A DNA stretch of 64,000 nt from Melitaea cinxia (GCF_905220565.1 NC_059417.1:7958018-8022017); one strand, 5' to 3'; positions 37,901 to 45,923 are shown, counted from the stretch's first letter. A program made the numbers and translations. Notes: a model not told the origin generated them from the sequence alone.

Positions 37901-40900
37901 ATTCTTATATTAGAACAGTAATAAAACATATTACAATAATTACCGATCATCTCTGCAGCATCGAAAGTCATAAAATTAAAATGCAAAAAATTAATAAATA
38001 CATCTGTTTTCTTACAGTGGAATATGTGGACACCGAATATAGCCTGTGGCTGACGTGGTTCCTGACGCCCGTCATCGTCACGTTCCTGCTGCCGGCAGTC
38101 ATCATTGTACTGATCTACATGAGCAGCGTCATCTTCCATCTCTACAGGCTCTACAGGTAAATTACTAACGCTAGACTACTAACGTCCTAACCCTTCGCTG
38201 CAGATTGCAGGTTTTCTAAGGAACGGATGACCGTGTGTAAATGTTGAACATATTTATTTATTCTATTTATAATAACAATTTACGTAAGTTTTTTGTTCTT
38301 ATTACCCGACTGCCAAGGAAGGGTTATGTTTTTCGCGCGTATCTTGTATGTATGTATATTTGTATGTAATATTCTTTACTACCTCATATTTCCAGAACTA
38401 CTGAACGGATTTACATAATTGAGGTATCCGTTAGGTTCGTCTTAGCTGCCCAAGTGTTCTTAAATAGGTGACATTAAAAAATATCAAACATGGCGGCTGC
38501 GCGAAGCCATTGTAGTTAATGAAAAAACATTTTTTTTCTCGAATACTACAATATGGGTATCAAATTGAAGGGCACGATACAAGGATTTTAAAAAGGTATA
38601 TCATGATTATTATTACCGCAATACTAATAAAGAAATACAATATTAAAGTTTAAAAAATGTGGACTTTGCTCTTTCCCACGCCTATGCCATGCCAAACTCG
38701 CCTCCTAGGCGACGATCAACTTCGGGGTGTAGCCTTTCTAATAAAATACAATGGTTAAAAAAAAACATACAATTAAAATTACAAATAAAAATTAATAAAT
38801 GTCACACCAATTTACAACTACATTAATAAAATCAATAACAAATACATAATACCAAATACAAATAAAATAATTTTAATATTAATTTCATTATATTAAAACT
38901 AATAGTTGTTGACTTAAGCGGTCACCTATTTGCTAAAGGCGAGGCTTACGTTGCTTTGAGCAGAGTGAGATCTTTCTCCGGGCTTGCTATCAGTTCTCTT
39001 GACCCTAAAAAATTACTTAATCAACCACATGATGTAAACTGTTTTAATGAATTGAACAGATTACGTAATTTGTCTGACTAAAAAGATATAAATAAAATAA
39101 TAATTAAAAAAAAAAAAAACAAAAAACCCGCCTGCGTGAAGAACAACTAATAGAAAATCAACTGAAAAAGCTGGAACAAGATAAAAATTCAATATGCACA
39201 CAAAGTCAGCGAAATAAATAGAAACAATATCAAACATTTTGTGCTGTACGTTTAAAATATATGAATACGGTAGTCCTTCGAAACTTTATGCAACGTCGTA
39301 GATAATATGCAGTCGGAGGCATGAAATTGAAGGATAAGTCAAATCATTCTCTCTTTGTGCATGTCTCCGACTGCATGTTATGTACGACGTTGCATAAAGT
39401 TTCGAAGGATATTTATTTATTTATTCTTACGGTAGTTTTTTCACATGCATAGGCTTTAAATTCAATAAAGATCATATATCTCCATAGAAACCAAATTGTT
39501 CTCCTAATTATTATTATTTTTATCCTAAGCTCATATATCTAATATATAAAATTCTCGTGTTCGCGGTGTTTGTAGTTAAACTCCTCCGAAACGGCTCGAC
39601 CGATTCTCATCAAAATTTTTGTGCATATTAGCAAGGTCTGAGAATCGAACAACATCTATTTTTCATCCCCCTAAATTTTAAGGGTAGTCCACCCCTAAAT
39701 ATTTTTTATATTTTTGGAACAAATTTTATATTTTTATTTTATTATGATTTGGCATTGAAAAATACATACAACCCTAAATTTTCACCCTTCCACCACCAAC
39801 CCCTATTTTTTAATAGCGTTTAGCGGCAGGACAACGTTTGCTGGGTCAGCTAGTATTTATATATGAATGCATTTAAGTATGTTATTTCTTCAAAAGATAT
39901 AATTAATTATTATTAATATATATCTTCGGAACGACTGCACCGAATTGGATCATTGCTTTTGTGTTTGTTATTTTCAGGAAAGGGTTTGTATAAAGTTGAA
40001 GATGAGGAGAAAATATCTCAGGAACTCCTGGAGGTAGCAAGCTGAAATTCACATCAAATATTTAGGTCTTATGTCCTTTGGAGCTGTGAAAAAATTAAAC
40101 TTTTAAGCCATACGCAATCAAAAGATACAGCTTTTTATGCTGCAAATTTTCGACACTCGCAAGGGAATCAAAACCTACAGGGTACTTTCCTTGAACTCAG
40201 AATCTTAAAATTTTGTACAAAGCACCGTCTTATAGCACAGATAAAGGAAAAGCATAAATTTTTTGTTACATCATAAAAATATTTCTAATAATTTTCTTTG
40301 TACGGAACCCTCAGTGCACGAGTCCGACTCGCACTTGGTCGATTTTTTTTTATTATAGACCCAACCCTAACAGTGATTTTTACACTTTGTAGGGAAATTA
40401 TACACCAACACGCTTTGAAGCCGTTAAACAGGTTAAGCTTCGTCTTCTCTAATACGGAACCTTCGCCCAGCAGTAGGACTCAAGGCTAATTCAGTTCAAA
40501 ACACAAAGTTATCTTATAATGTGTTGTTATGTCTATAATATATTTTCAAAGTCCAGGCCCAGACAGCGTGACAGATTAACGTTTTATCATTATTTTTTAT
40601 ATATATTTGTTAACTTTGTTTTTATAACATTAAATAAATTTAATTCTTTCATCACAACGGCGGCCATACGGAACGGTCGTGATATTCATTTAAAAATATT
40701 ATTTGTTTACATTATTTAACGCTTTATCTGCATAATTAATTATATCTTTGACGAAGTAACATATATGCATTCATATATAAATATACATGAGATTAGGATA
40801 AAAATACTGCAAAATTTGGTTTCTATGGAGATATTTCTTTATTGAATTTAAAGCCTATACGTGTGAGAGACTACCGTAAGAATGATCCAGATGTTTTAAC

Positions 40901-43900
40901 AACAGATGAATAGTGTTAGGAAGCGAACCTTTGTCATATTTAAAAATATTCTATTCTCGATTAATTAGTGTTTGGCCAAATATTTAATTGACAATTCACA
41001 AAAGGCTCAGATAACGCACATGGATGGGTACTTTCCAACCGACTGCAGCGAATTAAATAATAATTTTTTTTTCGTGTCGTACTTAACTTATCTCTAGCAG
41101 AGATGGAATATTTTTAAACTAAAAGAAATGTACAATTTTAAAATATAATAAATAATGCGTTTTTTTAAAAACCTAATGATAGGTTTGCGTTTGACCACTA
41201 TTTCACCTGATGATAAGTGAAAAATGCGGTCTAAGATGGAGCACGCTTACTTACTTGAAGTAACCTATTCACTCGCGACTTAAAGATTCCCAGGTTATAG
41301 TTTTCCGGAAACTTACCTAATATACGCACATACGTTCCTAATATACATTATAAGAAGATATATTTGTATTTTTAAGCTATCCGGACCAGAATGGCATTAC
41401 ATTTTCTAAGACGTTACAAGAAAGTAATAACTAAACGTATATAATTAATATATATAAATGACATTGGAAAATTAAAATGACAATGTGTGAAAAATACTAA
41501 CCGTAATGACTAACATAACTGTCTGCATGGCGATTGAAAATAATGTACTTTAAACTTTATATAAGACTATAAAAAGTTGATGGAATTATTCTCGTGTGGA
41601 ATACTAACGACAAAGATAAATAGGAACGAAAAATTTATTTATGATTACATTTCCATGACTCATTTTTATTTATATAATACATATGTATATTTTTTGTTGT
41701 TGCCAGACTGCGGGTAGCTGATGGGGTACAAAACGACTGGAGACAAGCCGCCCGACTGGCGGTCTGTGCGTTATGGGACGCCCACGGGTGGCTATTTCAT
41801 GGTAAACTACCATAGATTTTTTACACTGCCATATGTTACATTTTTTTTTTTAATACTACTAGGGCGGCAAATGAGCGTACGGCTCACCTGATGGTAAGTG
41901 AACACCGTGGCTTATAGACGCCTGTACCAACAGAAGCATCGCATTTCGCTAGTGCGTTCTCCACCATACACCTAATCTCCTCAGGAGCTCTGGTCAACTT
42001 ACTCACCAACAGGAAAACAACACTGCTTTAAAGCAGTATTATTTAGCTGTGATTTTCTGTAAGGTTGCCGTATCATCTTTTGTAAGGTCTAGGTACTGCC
42101 CCAGTAGGGTTGCCCCAGATTTGAGCAGGATATGTCCTGCTATGCCCTACCTATTGTTAAATTTATTTCAACAACGATAACTACATCAAACAATAATTCA
42201 TTTTTCAACGTAGTTCAGTAATCGATTTTTGTTATGTTTGAAATAACATATTTGATATATTATTCTAATTTTCTTTTTAAAAAAATTGACGAATAAAATT
42301 TTATCTATTTTTTTTTTAATATTGCTTATTCTTGGTGTACAATAAAGAGTTATTATTATTATTATTATTAAAATGAGGTAATACTATTAGATAAATATTA
42401 TAATTATAACTAACTCAACTAATTAATTTCGACCAGGTTACGAGATACGCGGTCTAGAGAACATACCAGAAGGTCCGTTCCTCCTGATCTACTACCACGG
42501 CGCGTTGCCCATAGATATGTACTACTTCACAGCGCGGATGTTGCTGTTCAAACGAAGGCACATGCACACCGTGGCTGACAGGTTCATGTTTAAGATACCT
42601 GGTGAGTGTTTTAATATAAAATATCTACTACATCCAATCGAGATTTTCTTTATTCAAGCCTCAAAAGCACTTTTGAATTGTTTTGCATAGAACACAATAT
42701 TCCTTAATGAGTGAGTTAATTATAGTGAAATATTCTGCTGTAAGGAATCGGCAAGAACGCTTCAGCCTGTAACATCCCACTGCTGGGCATAGGCCTCTTT
42801 CCCCGTGTAGGAGAAAGAATTGGCAAGAAACTGCGCAGTACTAGCATTTTTTTTATATGACTAAGTCAACAAACGTCCGGTCCACTTGATGGCAAGCGCT
42901 TACCATAGCTTATAGAACAGCACCAGAAGCATCGTAAGCGCGTTCCCAACGCTACCCCCGACCTGCCTCCAAAGAGCAGCATTATTTAGCTGTGATCTTC
43001 TGTAAGATTGCCGTAATTCCCAAGACTAGATTCTCCATATTTTGAGCGGGATGTTTCCTACTGTGCCATATCTCAATAAAATATATAAAATACTGATGTT
43101 AATTAAATAATTAAAGTGATACTCCATGAATCATACCTAGTTCCTGAAGTAAACAAAAAATGGTGATAAAGGTTAATTATAAGAATATTTATTTTGTTTA
43201 CAGGATGGTCAGCTCTTCTGGAAAATCTATGTGTAATCCCAGGAACTGTACAAACTTGTGCAGGCGTGCTAAAGAATGGTAACTCATTGGCTATATCTCC
43301 GGGGGGTGTTTACGAGGCCCAGTTCGGTGACCACTACTACAAGCTCAACTGGAAGTCGAGGATCGGGTTCGCGAAGGTCGCTCTTGAAGCGAAAGTGGTG
43401 AGTTTTTATCGAAATTCAGTATTTGAGGTTAAGGAATTTCGTTAATAAATTGAATTATGAATTTCGTCATATTTTACGTAAAGCCTCTTTATTTAAAAAA
43501 ATCTGCTCTCAAACGCAATCTTTTGGAGTCGATGGTCAAGTTTTGTATACAGCGTCCTTGGCCCTCTGTTGACTGACATTTCATGGTCCTAATTATCGAC
43601 AAGTTCTCCCTTCCTTAAATAAATATTATTATAAATCATTATTCAATACCTACCTTTTTTTTATACAACTCGGTCGGTGTACAAGCGTACGGCTCACATG
43701 ATGATAAGCGATTACCATAGCCTATTAGACGCGAGCAACACCAGACCATCGCGAGCGCGTTGCCGACCCTACCCCTAATCCCTCCAAAAGCCCTCGTCAC
43801 CTTACTCACCACAGGAGCACAACGCTGCTTGAAAGCAGTTTTATTTAACTGTGAACTTCCGTAAGGTTGAGGTCCTCAATCGGGCTGCTGCATATTATCA

Positions 43901-45923
43901 GCAGGCTATTCCCTGTTGTGCCTTACCTCAGTTACCTTATATTTACCTATCACCATCACGATTCAGCTTGTAACATCCCACTGCAAGGATTGGAGCTGAA
44001 TCCACCACGCTGCTTTACTGCGGGTTGGTGGATACGTACCTTACAATAGTAATAGCAACGATCGCTATCAGGTATTTATGATAAGAACCGAGATCGGCGC
44101 CTTAACGTGCTCTCCGAGGCACGGTAGGTAGACCTACAAGGATAGACGTCCAAACCGGAAAGAAATATTAGTACAAATACAAATATCCACCCCGAGCGGG
44201 ATTCGAGCCCGCAAACCGTCGGCGCTTTGGGCGCACCCGGCCCGCTAGTGTAGCGGTAGTCCCAACCGTACACGTGCAGCAGGCCATAAGTGTATATATA
44301 AGGTAACTAGGACATAAGTGTACATATACGGTAACTAGTATATAAGTGTAAATATAAACTTAGATAATAAAACTGACAGTAGGAATACAAAAAATATATA
44401 ATATATCGTAATTAATATATATAGAAGTAAATTTAGTATAACTTTAAATTTTTGGTCGGTGGACTCACGTAGGATTAGAGATACTAAGTCTAGTTTAATT
44501 AGTCCTCTAAGTTGCATGTGTAAGTACCAAGTTATAGAAAATAACAAACTAATATTGGAATGATAAAAGCACGGGCATTATGAGCCCGTGGATATATATT
44601 GTTATATAAAAATAAAAAAAAAACCGTACACGTGCACCCTCGGCAGCCCGTGGTGCCCATGTTCACGCAGAACGTGCGCGAGGCGTTCCGCACGGTGGGC
44701 TGGCTGCGCGGCGTGTGCCTGCGCCTGTACGCCGCCACGCGCGTGCCGCTGGCGCCCGTGTACGGGGGCTTCCCCGTCAAGCTCGTCACGCACCTGGGCC
44801 CGCCCCTGCCCTACGACCCGGCGCTCACGCCCGAGATGCTCCAGAAGAAGGTAGCCGGCTCGTTTTCATAATATTTTAATAATAATAATAATAATAATAA
44901 TCTTTATTTCTTCAAACGTTAGTACATAATATTAACACATATTACATCAGTTATATTTAGTCACAAAAAGAACAGTATGTCTCTGGTCCCCACACTAGGA
45001 TTCCCTGTGTCGTGGGGTCCAGTCCCTTTCCCTTCCATTAGCATTTTATCGTTCTGGACATGAGGACGTGGTCTTCCCGTGACCACGGTTGCTGTAAAGT
45101 ATCTGATACGTCGGGAATGTAAAAAAACTAAATAAACTGCGATGAAATCTGAAAAAGTTTTTTCATAATAATTAAATTTTACTTATTTAAAATACGGCCT
45201 GTAACATCCCACTACTAAGCGTAGGTCTCTTTCTCGCTGTATGAAATGGTTTAGAGGTTTCCACCACACTGCTTCGCTGCGGGTATATTTCCCTACTATG
45301 AGTAACGATCATTATCAGGTATTCATGATAAAAACCGGGATCGACTGCTTAACGTGCTCTTCGAAGCACGGTAGTGAGACCCACCGAGTCAAAAAAAATC
45401 ATCGAAATCGGTGCATCCAATCAAAATTTCTGAGTTAACATATACATACAAAAACATTAAGCCAAATTTAGAATCTCCTTTTTTATAGTCTGTTGAAATA
45501 GTGAATCGTCGCTGTCACTTAATTGAGCCACACTCTTTCAAAAATGAAATCGCAGTAACTTTGTAGTGTTTAAAATTGACCAATTGAATTAAACCATTCA
45601 GACATTGGAGTCGCAAATATGCTTTGAAAAATTTCTACAAAATTTTAATTTTGCACAAATTTTTTCTATGACTTATATTATGAAATTTTAATGTTACATT
45701 AATTAAATAATTATAGGTCGCAGCAGCAATCGAAAGCTTAATAGAGGAACATCAGCGTGTACCCGGTAGTATATTACTGGCTCTCATTGAAAGAGTCTAC
45801 GAAATGCCAAAAAAGAAGACGAAAAAAGCTCACACTAACGGAACAATACAAAATGGCGTCTCGAAACAAGATTCGACAAGTGTTAGCGAAAAGAGTGACA
45901 GTGATAAAGTTAAAGTTTCTTAG
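4822..45923 (+). CDS. TMEM68-like glycerolipid acyltransferase, seven coding exons
   Basis: The exons 4822-4963, 38018-38156, 41707-41801, 42437-42601, 43204-43397, 44647-44850 and 45717-45923 join to 1146 nt, 381 residues. Every junction has GT/AG and keeps phase. Residues about 34-48 and 57-87 are hydrophobic membrane segments. The acyltransferase core follows: H146-GALPI-D152 as the His/Asp block (spaced HX5D, one residue more than the classic HX4D), ISPGG at 211-215, then PMFTQN and YGGFPVKL. These blocks match vertebrate TMEM68, an endoplasmic-reticulum enzyme reported to make triacylglycerol independently of DGAT1/2. A lysine- and serine-rich tail of about 35 residues follows the usual family end. 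Intron 1 is 33 kb and contains the tandem triplication. The family call is strong. The start rests on exon 1, which is joined by phase and hydrophobicity only. Confidence 0.85.
5983..6150. repeat. Direct repeat, right copy, downstream of TMEM68 exon 1
   Basis: Partner of 4418-4558 in the same orientation, with small insertions such as GACGTCATAG. Just before it, 5915-5960 carries a short piece (TATTTAGCTGTGTTCTTCTGTAG) of the repeat seen at 41851-42152. Confidence 0.6.
6168..6287 (+). repeat. Fragment of the GAT-tailed retroelement end
   Basis: Contains GCCCAACGTGGTGACTATGG, AACTTGTGGAGGCCTATGTC and AGCAGTGGGCTGAAG, which belong to the longer copies at 36135-36476 and 62421-62752. The repeat ends at a weak GAGTGATG tail. 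Confidence 0.65.
9949..10141 (+). repeat. Interspersed repeat ending TATAATATTAGTATAGAT
   Basis: Starts near TAGATGTGCCCCGCGGTTTCA and ends with CTTTATAATATTAGTATAGA, including AGTTCCTGAGATTAACGCG. A second, independent copy is at 60950-61113. Counterparts in units 2 and 3 are at 19130-19322 and 28311-28503. The end sequence resembles lepidopteran non-LTR retroelements, but I cannot fix the family. Confidence 0.6.
10776..10901 (+). repeat. GAT-tailed retroelement 3' end
   Basis: CTGCCCAGCGTGGTGACTAT, GTCCAGCAGTGGACTGCGAT and then a (GAT)n tract. Counterparts are at 19957-20082 in unit 2 and 29137-29256 in unit 3, where the GAT run is shorter and the internal GTGGAGGCC block is kept. The 10-His and poly-Ile frames over it come purely from the trinucleotide repeat. 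Confidence 0.7.
11242..11427. mobile_element. Short inverted-repeat element (AAGTAAAACTT ends)
   Basis: It begins AAAGTAAAACTTTCTTACTC and ends GGAGTTTTACTTCAATCG, so the ends are inverted copies of about 11 bp. The middle (GACTTGG, GTGTGATCGGGTGAGG, GAACGGAAGTTGAG, GATAGAAAGAGAGAG) matches the opposite-strand element at 51652-51816. No coding capacity, so it is a MITE-like element. Counterparts are near 20423-20608 and 29598-29785. Confidence 0.6.
11905..12290 (+). repeat. Interspersed repeat K with inverted ends
   Basis: Starts AAACGACTTCAAAAAAGGAG and ends TTGAAGTCGATTTTTTTTG, an inverted pair around ACGACTTCAA. The interior has TTTACTGGGTGTACCGATTT and TTTCATCGAGATCTG. Counterparts start near 21086 and 30266. 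Reading frames of 82-89 codons cross it but resemble nothing and are interrupted in unit 3. Confidence 0.55.
12439..12613. repeat. Nested foldback (hairpin) element
   Basis: The inner hairpin has 25-bp arms, 12508-12532 and 12539-12563, matching at 24 of 25 positions with a 6-base loop. An outer pair, AAGGACCGGACCA near 12439 against TTGGTTCGGTCCTT near 12571-12583, extends the fold. A second palindrome, GGTCCTTTTAAAAAAT to ATTTTTTAAAAGGACC, follows at 12577-12613. Counterparts are 21620-21794 and 30789-30965. In unit 3 the outer arm reads GGTCCGGTCC, which restores pairing. Confidence 0.7.
12949..13120 (+). mobile_element. Solitary Tc1/mariner-like terminus
   Basis: TA followed by CAGTGGCGTGCAAAGGTTTT and GGGCCACCC resembles the start of Tc1-family inverted repeats with their TA target. 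No matching inverted end and no transposase was found nearby, so it is at best a truncated relic. Counterparts are near 22130 and 31288. Confidence 0.4.
14455..14640 (-). repeat. Old interspersed repeat (GCCCGCGG core)
   Basis: On the minus strand it reads ACTAGCTTTATGCCCGCGG, then TTAGACGCATGGATTAGGTA, a pattern of widespread lepidopteran repeats starting ACTAGCTT.TGCCCGCGG. In unit 3 (33340-33693) the same region happens to stay open for 117 codons. In units 1 and 2 the frame is broken, so it is not a gene. Confidence 0.4.
15612..15800. repeat. Palindrome from an inverted duplication of a retroelement end
   Basis: The left arm starts near GTGTGGTTACGGCATTAAGG and runs through AATATAGCCACCCCCTCTCT to GTGGGTGTCGAAGAGGCG. 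The right arm, read in reverse, repeats it from GGTACTGTGTAGCTACGG to GTCGTAAGAGGCG. Arms are roughly 60 bp around a spacer of about 60 bp. The units are otherwise linear here: unit 3 (34683-34800) carries only a single forward copy. The 83-codon frame across the palindrome is a by-product. Confidence 0.75.
16070..25250 (+). repeat. Tandem unit 2 (9181 bp)
   Basis: Exact-length repeat of unit 1 shifted by 9181 bp. The 1/2 junction (16069/16070) and the 2/3 junction (25250/25251) read identically, GTGTCTACG|TCAAAATTTA, as expected from tandem duplication. Internal features lie at the unit 1 positions plus 9181. The one difference I found by eye is the A at 23063 inside a poly-A run. Confidence 0.95.
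32438..32655 (-). mobile_element. SINE, truncated copy
   Basis: Reads on the plus strand from CTTCAGCCTGTAATATTCTA through GGGCATAGGCCTCTTTGCCC and CGATCGCTATCAGGTG, then loses similarity before the tRNA-like head. It lies in tandem with the fuller copy at 32801. Both are absent from units 1 and 2. Confidence 0.7.
32801..33143 (-). mobile_element. tRNA-headed SINE, nearly complete
   Basis: On the minus strand it begins with pol III promoter-like boxes: an A-box TGGCGCAACGG (33124-33134) and a B-box GGGTTCGATCC (33075-33085) in a tRNA-like head. The body reads GTGGGTCTCCCCACCGTGCC, and the tail GGGATATTACAGGCTGAAGC. Other copies are at 36843-37163, 43966-44262, 45195-45385, 62788-63112 and a tail fragment at 42757-42815. 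It lies inside unit 3 only. Confidence 0.75.
35156..35654. mobile_element. Inverted-repeat element spanning the array's right edge
   Basis: The ends are GGAACGAAGTTCCTT (35156-35170) and AAGGAACTTCGTT (35642-35654), inverted copies. A related element with the same ends is at 49554-50014. The tandem array ends at about 35290, inside this element. Units 1 and 2 keep only its left part (from 15937 and 25118) before the next unit starts. A GAT-family retroelement end (35535-35633, minus strand) sits near its right end. Confidence 0.6.
35535..35633 (-). repeat. GAT-family retroelement end, minus strand
   Basis: Plus strand reads CAGCCTATACAGTCCACTGT, GGACATAGGCCTTCACAAG and TAGTCACCACGCTGGGCAGG, the reverse complement of the family at 62650-62752. 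Confidence 0.7.
36135..36476 (+). mobile_element. GAT-family retroelement 3' region
   Basis: Contains in order GTGTGGTTATGGCAG, GCCACCTCCTCTCTTCCCGT, CTAAACAGCCGACC-like sequence, ATACACAGGCCGAAGACGGG, CCTGCCCAGCGTGGTGACTA and GAGGCCTATGTCCAGCAGTG, ending before a weak tail. It has the same order as 62421-62752. Most likely a 5'-truncated non-LTR retroelement end or a SINE dependent on one. Confidence 0.65.
36843..37163 (+). mobile_element. tRNA-headed SINE, plus strand
   Basis: An A-box-like CTGTCGCAGTGG (36849-36860) and a B-box GGGTTCGATTT (36893-36903) head the element. The body has CGTGGGTCTCCCCACCGTGC and CGTTAAGCCGTCGGTCCCGG, and it ends GATGTTACAGGCTGAATGC. It is near full length and gives the family orientation. 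Confidence 0.75.
38018..38156 (+). CDS. TMEM68 exon 2
   Basis: Acceptor CTGTTTTCTTACAG, donor CTACAG|GTAAAT. It encodes the strongly hydrophobic residues 49-93, including LTWFLTPVIVTFLLPAVIIV, which is the membrane segment before the acyltransferase core. Phase in is two bases, phase out is two bases of an Arg codon. Confidence 0.85.
39274..39409. repeat. Long hairpin with 45-bp arms
   Basis: Arms 39274-39318 and 39365-39409 are inverted copies matching at 43 of 45 positions, with outer ends TCCTTCGAAACTTTATGC and GCATAAAGTTTCGAAGGA and a 46-base loop. It abuts the inverted-repeat element that starts at 39423. It may be a MITE, or transcribed RNA from the intron could fold as a long hairpin. 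Confidence 0.8.
39423..40883. mobile_element. 1.46-kb element with about 150-bp inverted ends
   Basis: The left arm (39423-39537 continuing at 39854-39911) and the right arm (40731-40883) are inverted copies. They share ATTCTTACGGTAGT, TAGGCTTTAAATTCAATAAA, TATCTCCATAGAAACCAAAT, TTTTTATCCTAA and AAGATATAATTAATT. The left arm is split by a Helitron. The interior includes a GTACGGAACCCTCAGTGCAC motif seen in many insect repeats, and no transposase. This is a non-autonomous DNA transposon. Confidence 0.7.
39538..39853 (+). mobile_element. Non-autonomous Helitron, 316 bp
   Basis: Begins TCTAATATATAAAATTCTCG and ends GGGTCAGCTAG, with A before and T after, without target duplication, as Helitrons insert. 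The inverted partner arm still has the empty site: CTCATGTA|TATTTATATATG (junction 40783/40784, reverse strand) against CTCATATA-[element]-TATTTATATATG here. So both ends are fixed by sequence. The body carries GAAACGGCTCGACCGATTC and CAACATCTATTTTTCATCCC. Confidence 0.8.
41707..41801 (+). CDS. TMEM68 exon 3
   Basis: Acceptor TTGTTGTTGCCAG, donor TTTCATG|GTAAAC. It encodes about 31 residues including LWDAHGWLFHG, matching the LWDGH..WHGYE region that leads into the acyltransferase core in TMEM68. Confidence 0.85.
41851..42152 (+). repeat. Interspersed repeat M, copy 1
   Basis: Contains GCGTACGGCTCACCTGATGG, CAGAAGCATCGCA, GTATTATTTAGCTGTGATTT, TCTGTAAGGTTGCCG and TGCTATGCCCTACCT. Copies at 42851-43075 and 43650-43933 lie in the next two introns, all in the same orientation. 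A tail piece is at 5915-5960. Family not named. Confidence 0.7.
42437..42601 (+). CDS. TMEM68 exon 4 (catalytic His/Asp block)
   Basis: Acceptor TTTCGACCAG, donor ATACCTG|GTGAGT. It encodes GYEIRGLENIPEGPFLLIYY followed by HGALPID, then YYF and VADRFMFKIPG. These are the most diagnostic blocks of the TMEM68 acyltransferase core. Confidence 0.93.
42757..42815 (-). repeat. SINE tail fragment
   Basis: CTTCAGCCTGTAACATCCCA and CTGGGCATAGGCCTCTTTCC match the tail of the tRNA-headed SINE. It breaks off at GTGTAGGAGAAAG. Confidence 0.65.
42851..43075 (+). repeat. Interspersed repeat M, copy 2
   Basis: Shares GTCCACTTGATGGCAAGCGC-like sequence, CACCAGAAGCATCG, AGCATTATTTAGCTGTGATC and TCTGTAAGATTGCCG with the copy at 41851. 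It is shorter, lacking part of the middle. Confidence 0.65.
43204..43397 (+). CDS. TMEM68 exon 5 (ISPGG block)
   Basis: Acceptor TTTTGTTTACAG, donor AAAGTG|GTGAGT. It encodes residues 181-245 including LKNGNSLAISPGGVYEA and GFAKVALEAKV, which match the LRSGHLLAISPGGV.EA block of the family. Confidence 0.93.
43650..43933 (+). repeat. Interspersed repeat M, copy 3
   Basis: Contains GTACGGCTCACATGATGATA, GCGTTGCCGACCCTACCCCT, CTTACTCACCACAGGAGCAC and ATTTAACTGTGAACTTCCGT, in the order seen at 41851-42152. Confidence 0.65.
43966..44262 (-). mobile_element. tRNA-headed SINE, minus strand
   Basis: Plus strand runs from CAGCTTGTAACATCCCACTG through CGATCGCTATCAGGTATTTA and CTTAACGTGCTCTCCGAGGC to the B-box complement GGATTCGAGCC near 44199-44209, then a CGCTAGTGTAGCGG head. 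Internal deletion after the tail (GGGCATAGG block missing). Confidence 0.7.
44647..44850 (+). CDS. TMEM68 exon 6, extremely GC-rich
   Basis: Acceptor ACCCTCGGCAG, donor AAGAAG|GTAGCC. The 68 codons encode PVVPMFTQNVREAF through YGGFPVKLVTH and end at LQKK, matching the PMFTQNIRE and YGGFPVKL blocks of TMEM68. Every one of the 68 codons ends in G or C, while exon 7 uses many A/T-ending codons and both flanking introns are AT-rich. The open frames on the opposite strand here are shadows of this composition. Confidence 0.92.
44880..45175. repeat. Retroelement-like repeat with (AAT)n start
   Basis: An (ATA)n run at 44878-44899 leads into TCTTTATTTCTTCAAACGTT. From about 45053 it reads TCTGGACATGAGGACGTGGT, CTTCCCGTGACCACGGTTGC and CTAAATAAACTGCGATGAAA, shared with 52842-52960. 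Probably a degraded retroelement 3' end; family uncertain. Confidence 0.5.
45195..45385 (-). repeat. SINE, truncated copy
   Basis: Plus strand reads GGCCTGTAACATCCCACTAC, ACCACACTGCTTCGCTGCGG, AGTAACGATCATTATCAGGT and CTTAACGTGCTCTTCGAAGC, then stops before the tRNA-like head. Confidence 0.65.
45717..45923 (+). CDS. TMEM68 exon 7 (terminal) with charged tail
   Basis: Acceptor TTAAATAATTATAG, stop TAG at 45921-45923. It encodes VAAAIESLIEEHQRVPGSIL and LALIERVYEMP, the usual end of the family. About 35 more residues follow, rich in Lys, Ser, Thr and Asp (KKKTKKAHTNG, then SVSEKSDSDKVKVS). Confidence 0.9.
   Translation, partial: VAAAIESLIEEHQRVPGSILLALIERVYEMPKKKTKKAHTNGTIQNGVSKQDSTSVSEKSDSDKVKVS

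Larger units (their letters stand above)
4964..38017 (+). other. TMEM68 intron 1 (33 kb)
   Basis: Bounded by the donor at 4964 and the acceptor CTGTTTTCTTACAG ending at 38017. It contains the direct repeat at 5983, the three tandem units and a series of SINE and retroelement insertions between 35 and 37.2 kb. The stretches 4964-5980, 6290-6888 and 37170-38017 show no recognised gene. Confidence 0.6.
38157..41706 (+). other. TMEM68 intron 2
   Basis: A 3.55-kb intron. It holds the hairpin at 39274-39409 and the inverted-repeat element at 39423-40883. The stretches 38160-39270 and 40890-41706 show no recognised gene, only AT-rich DNA and short repeat-like pieces. Confidence 0.6.

Noticed and set aside
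44532..44871. Several Arg-rich frames overlapping TMEM68 exon 6 on both strands
   Set aside because: They are shadows of the GC-saturated exon. Only the frame giving PMFTQN and YGGFPVKL fits the spliced protein.
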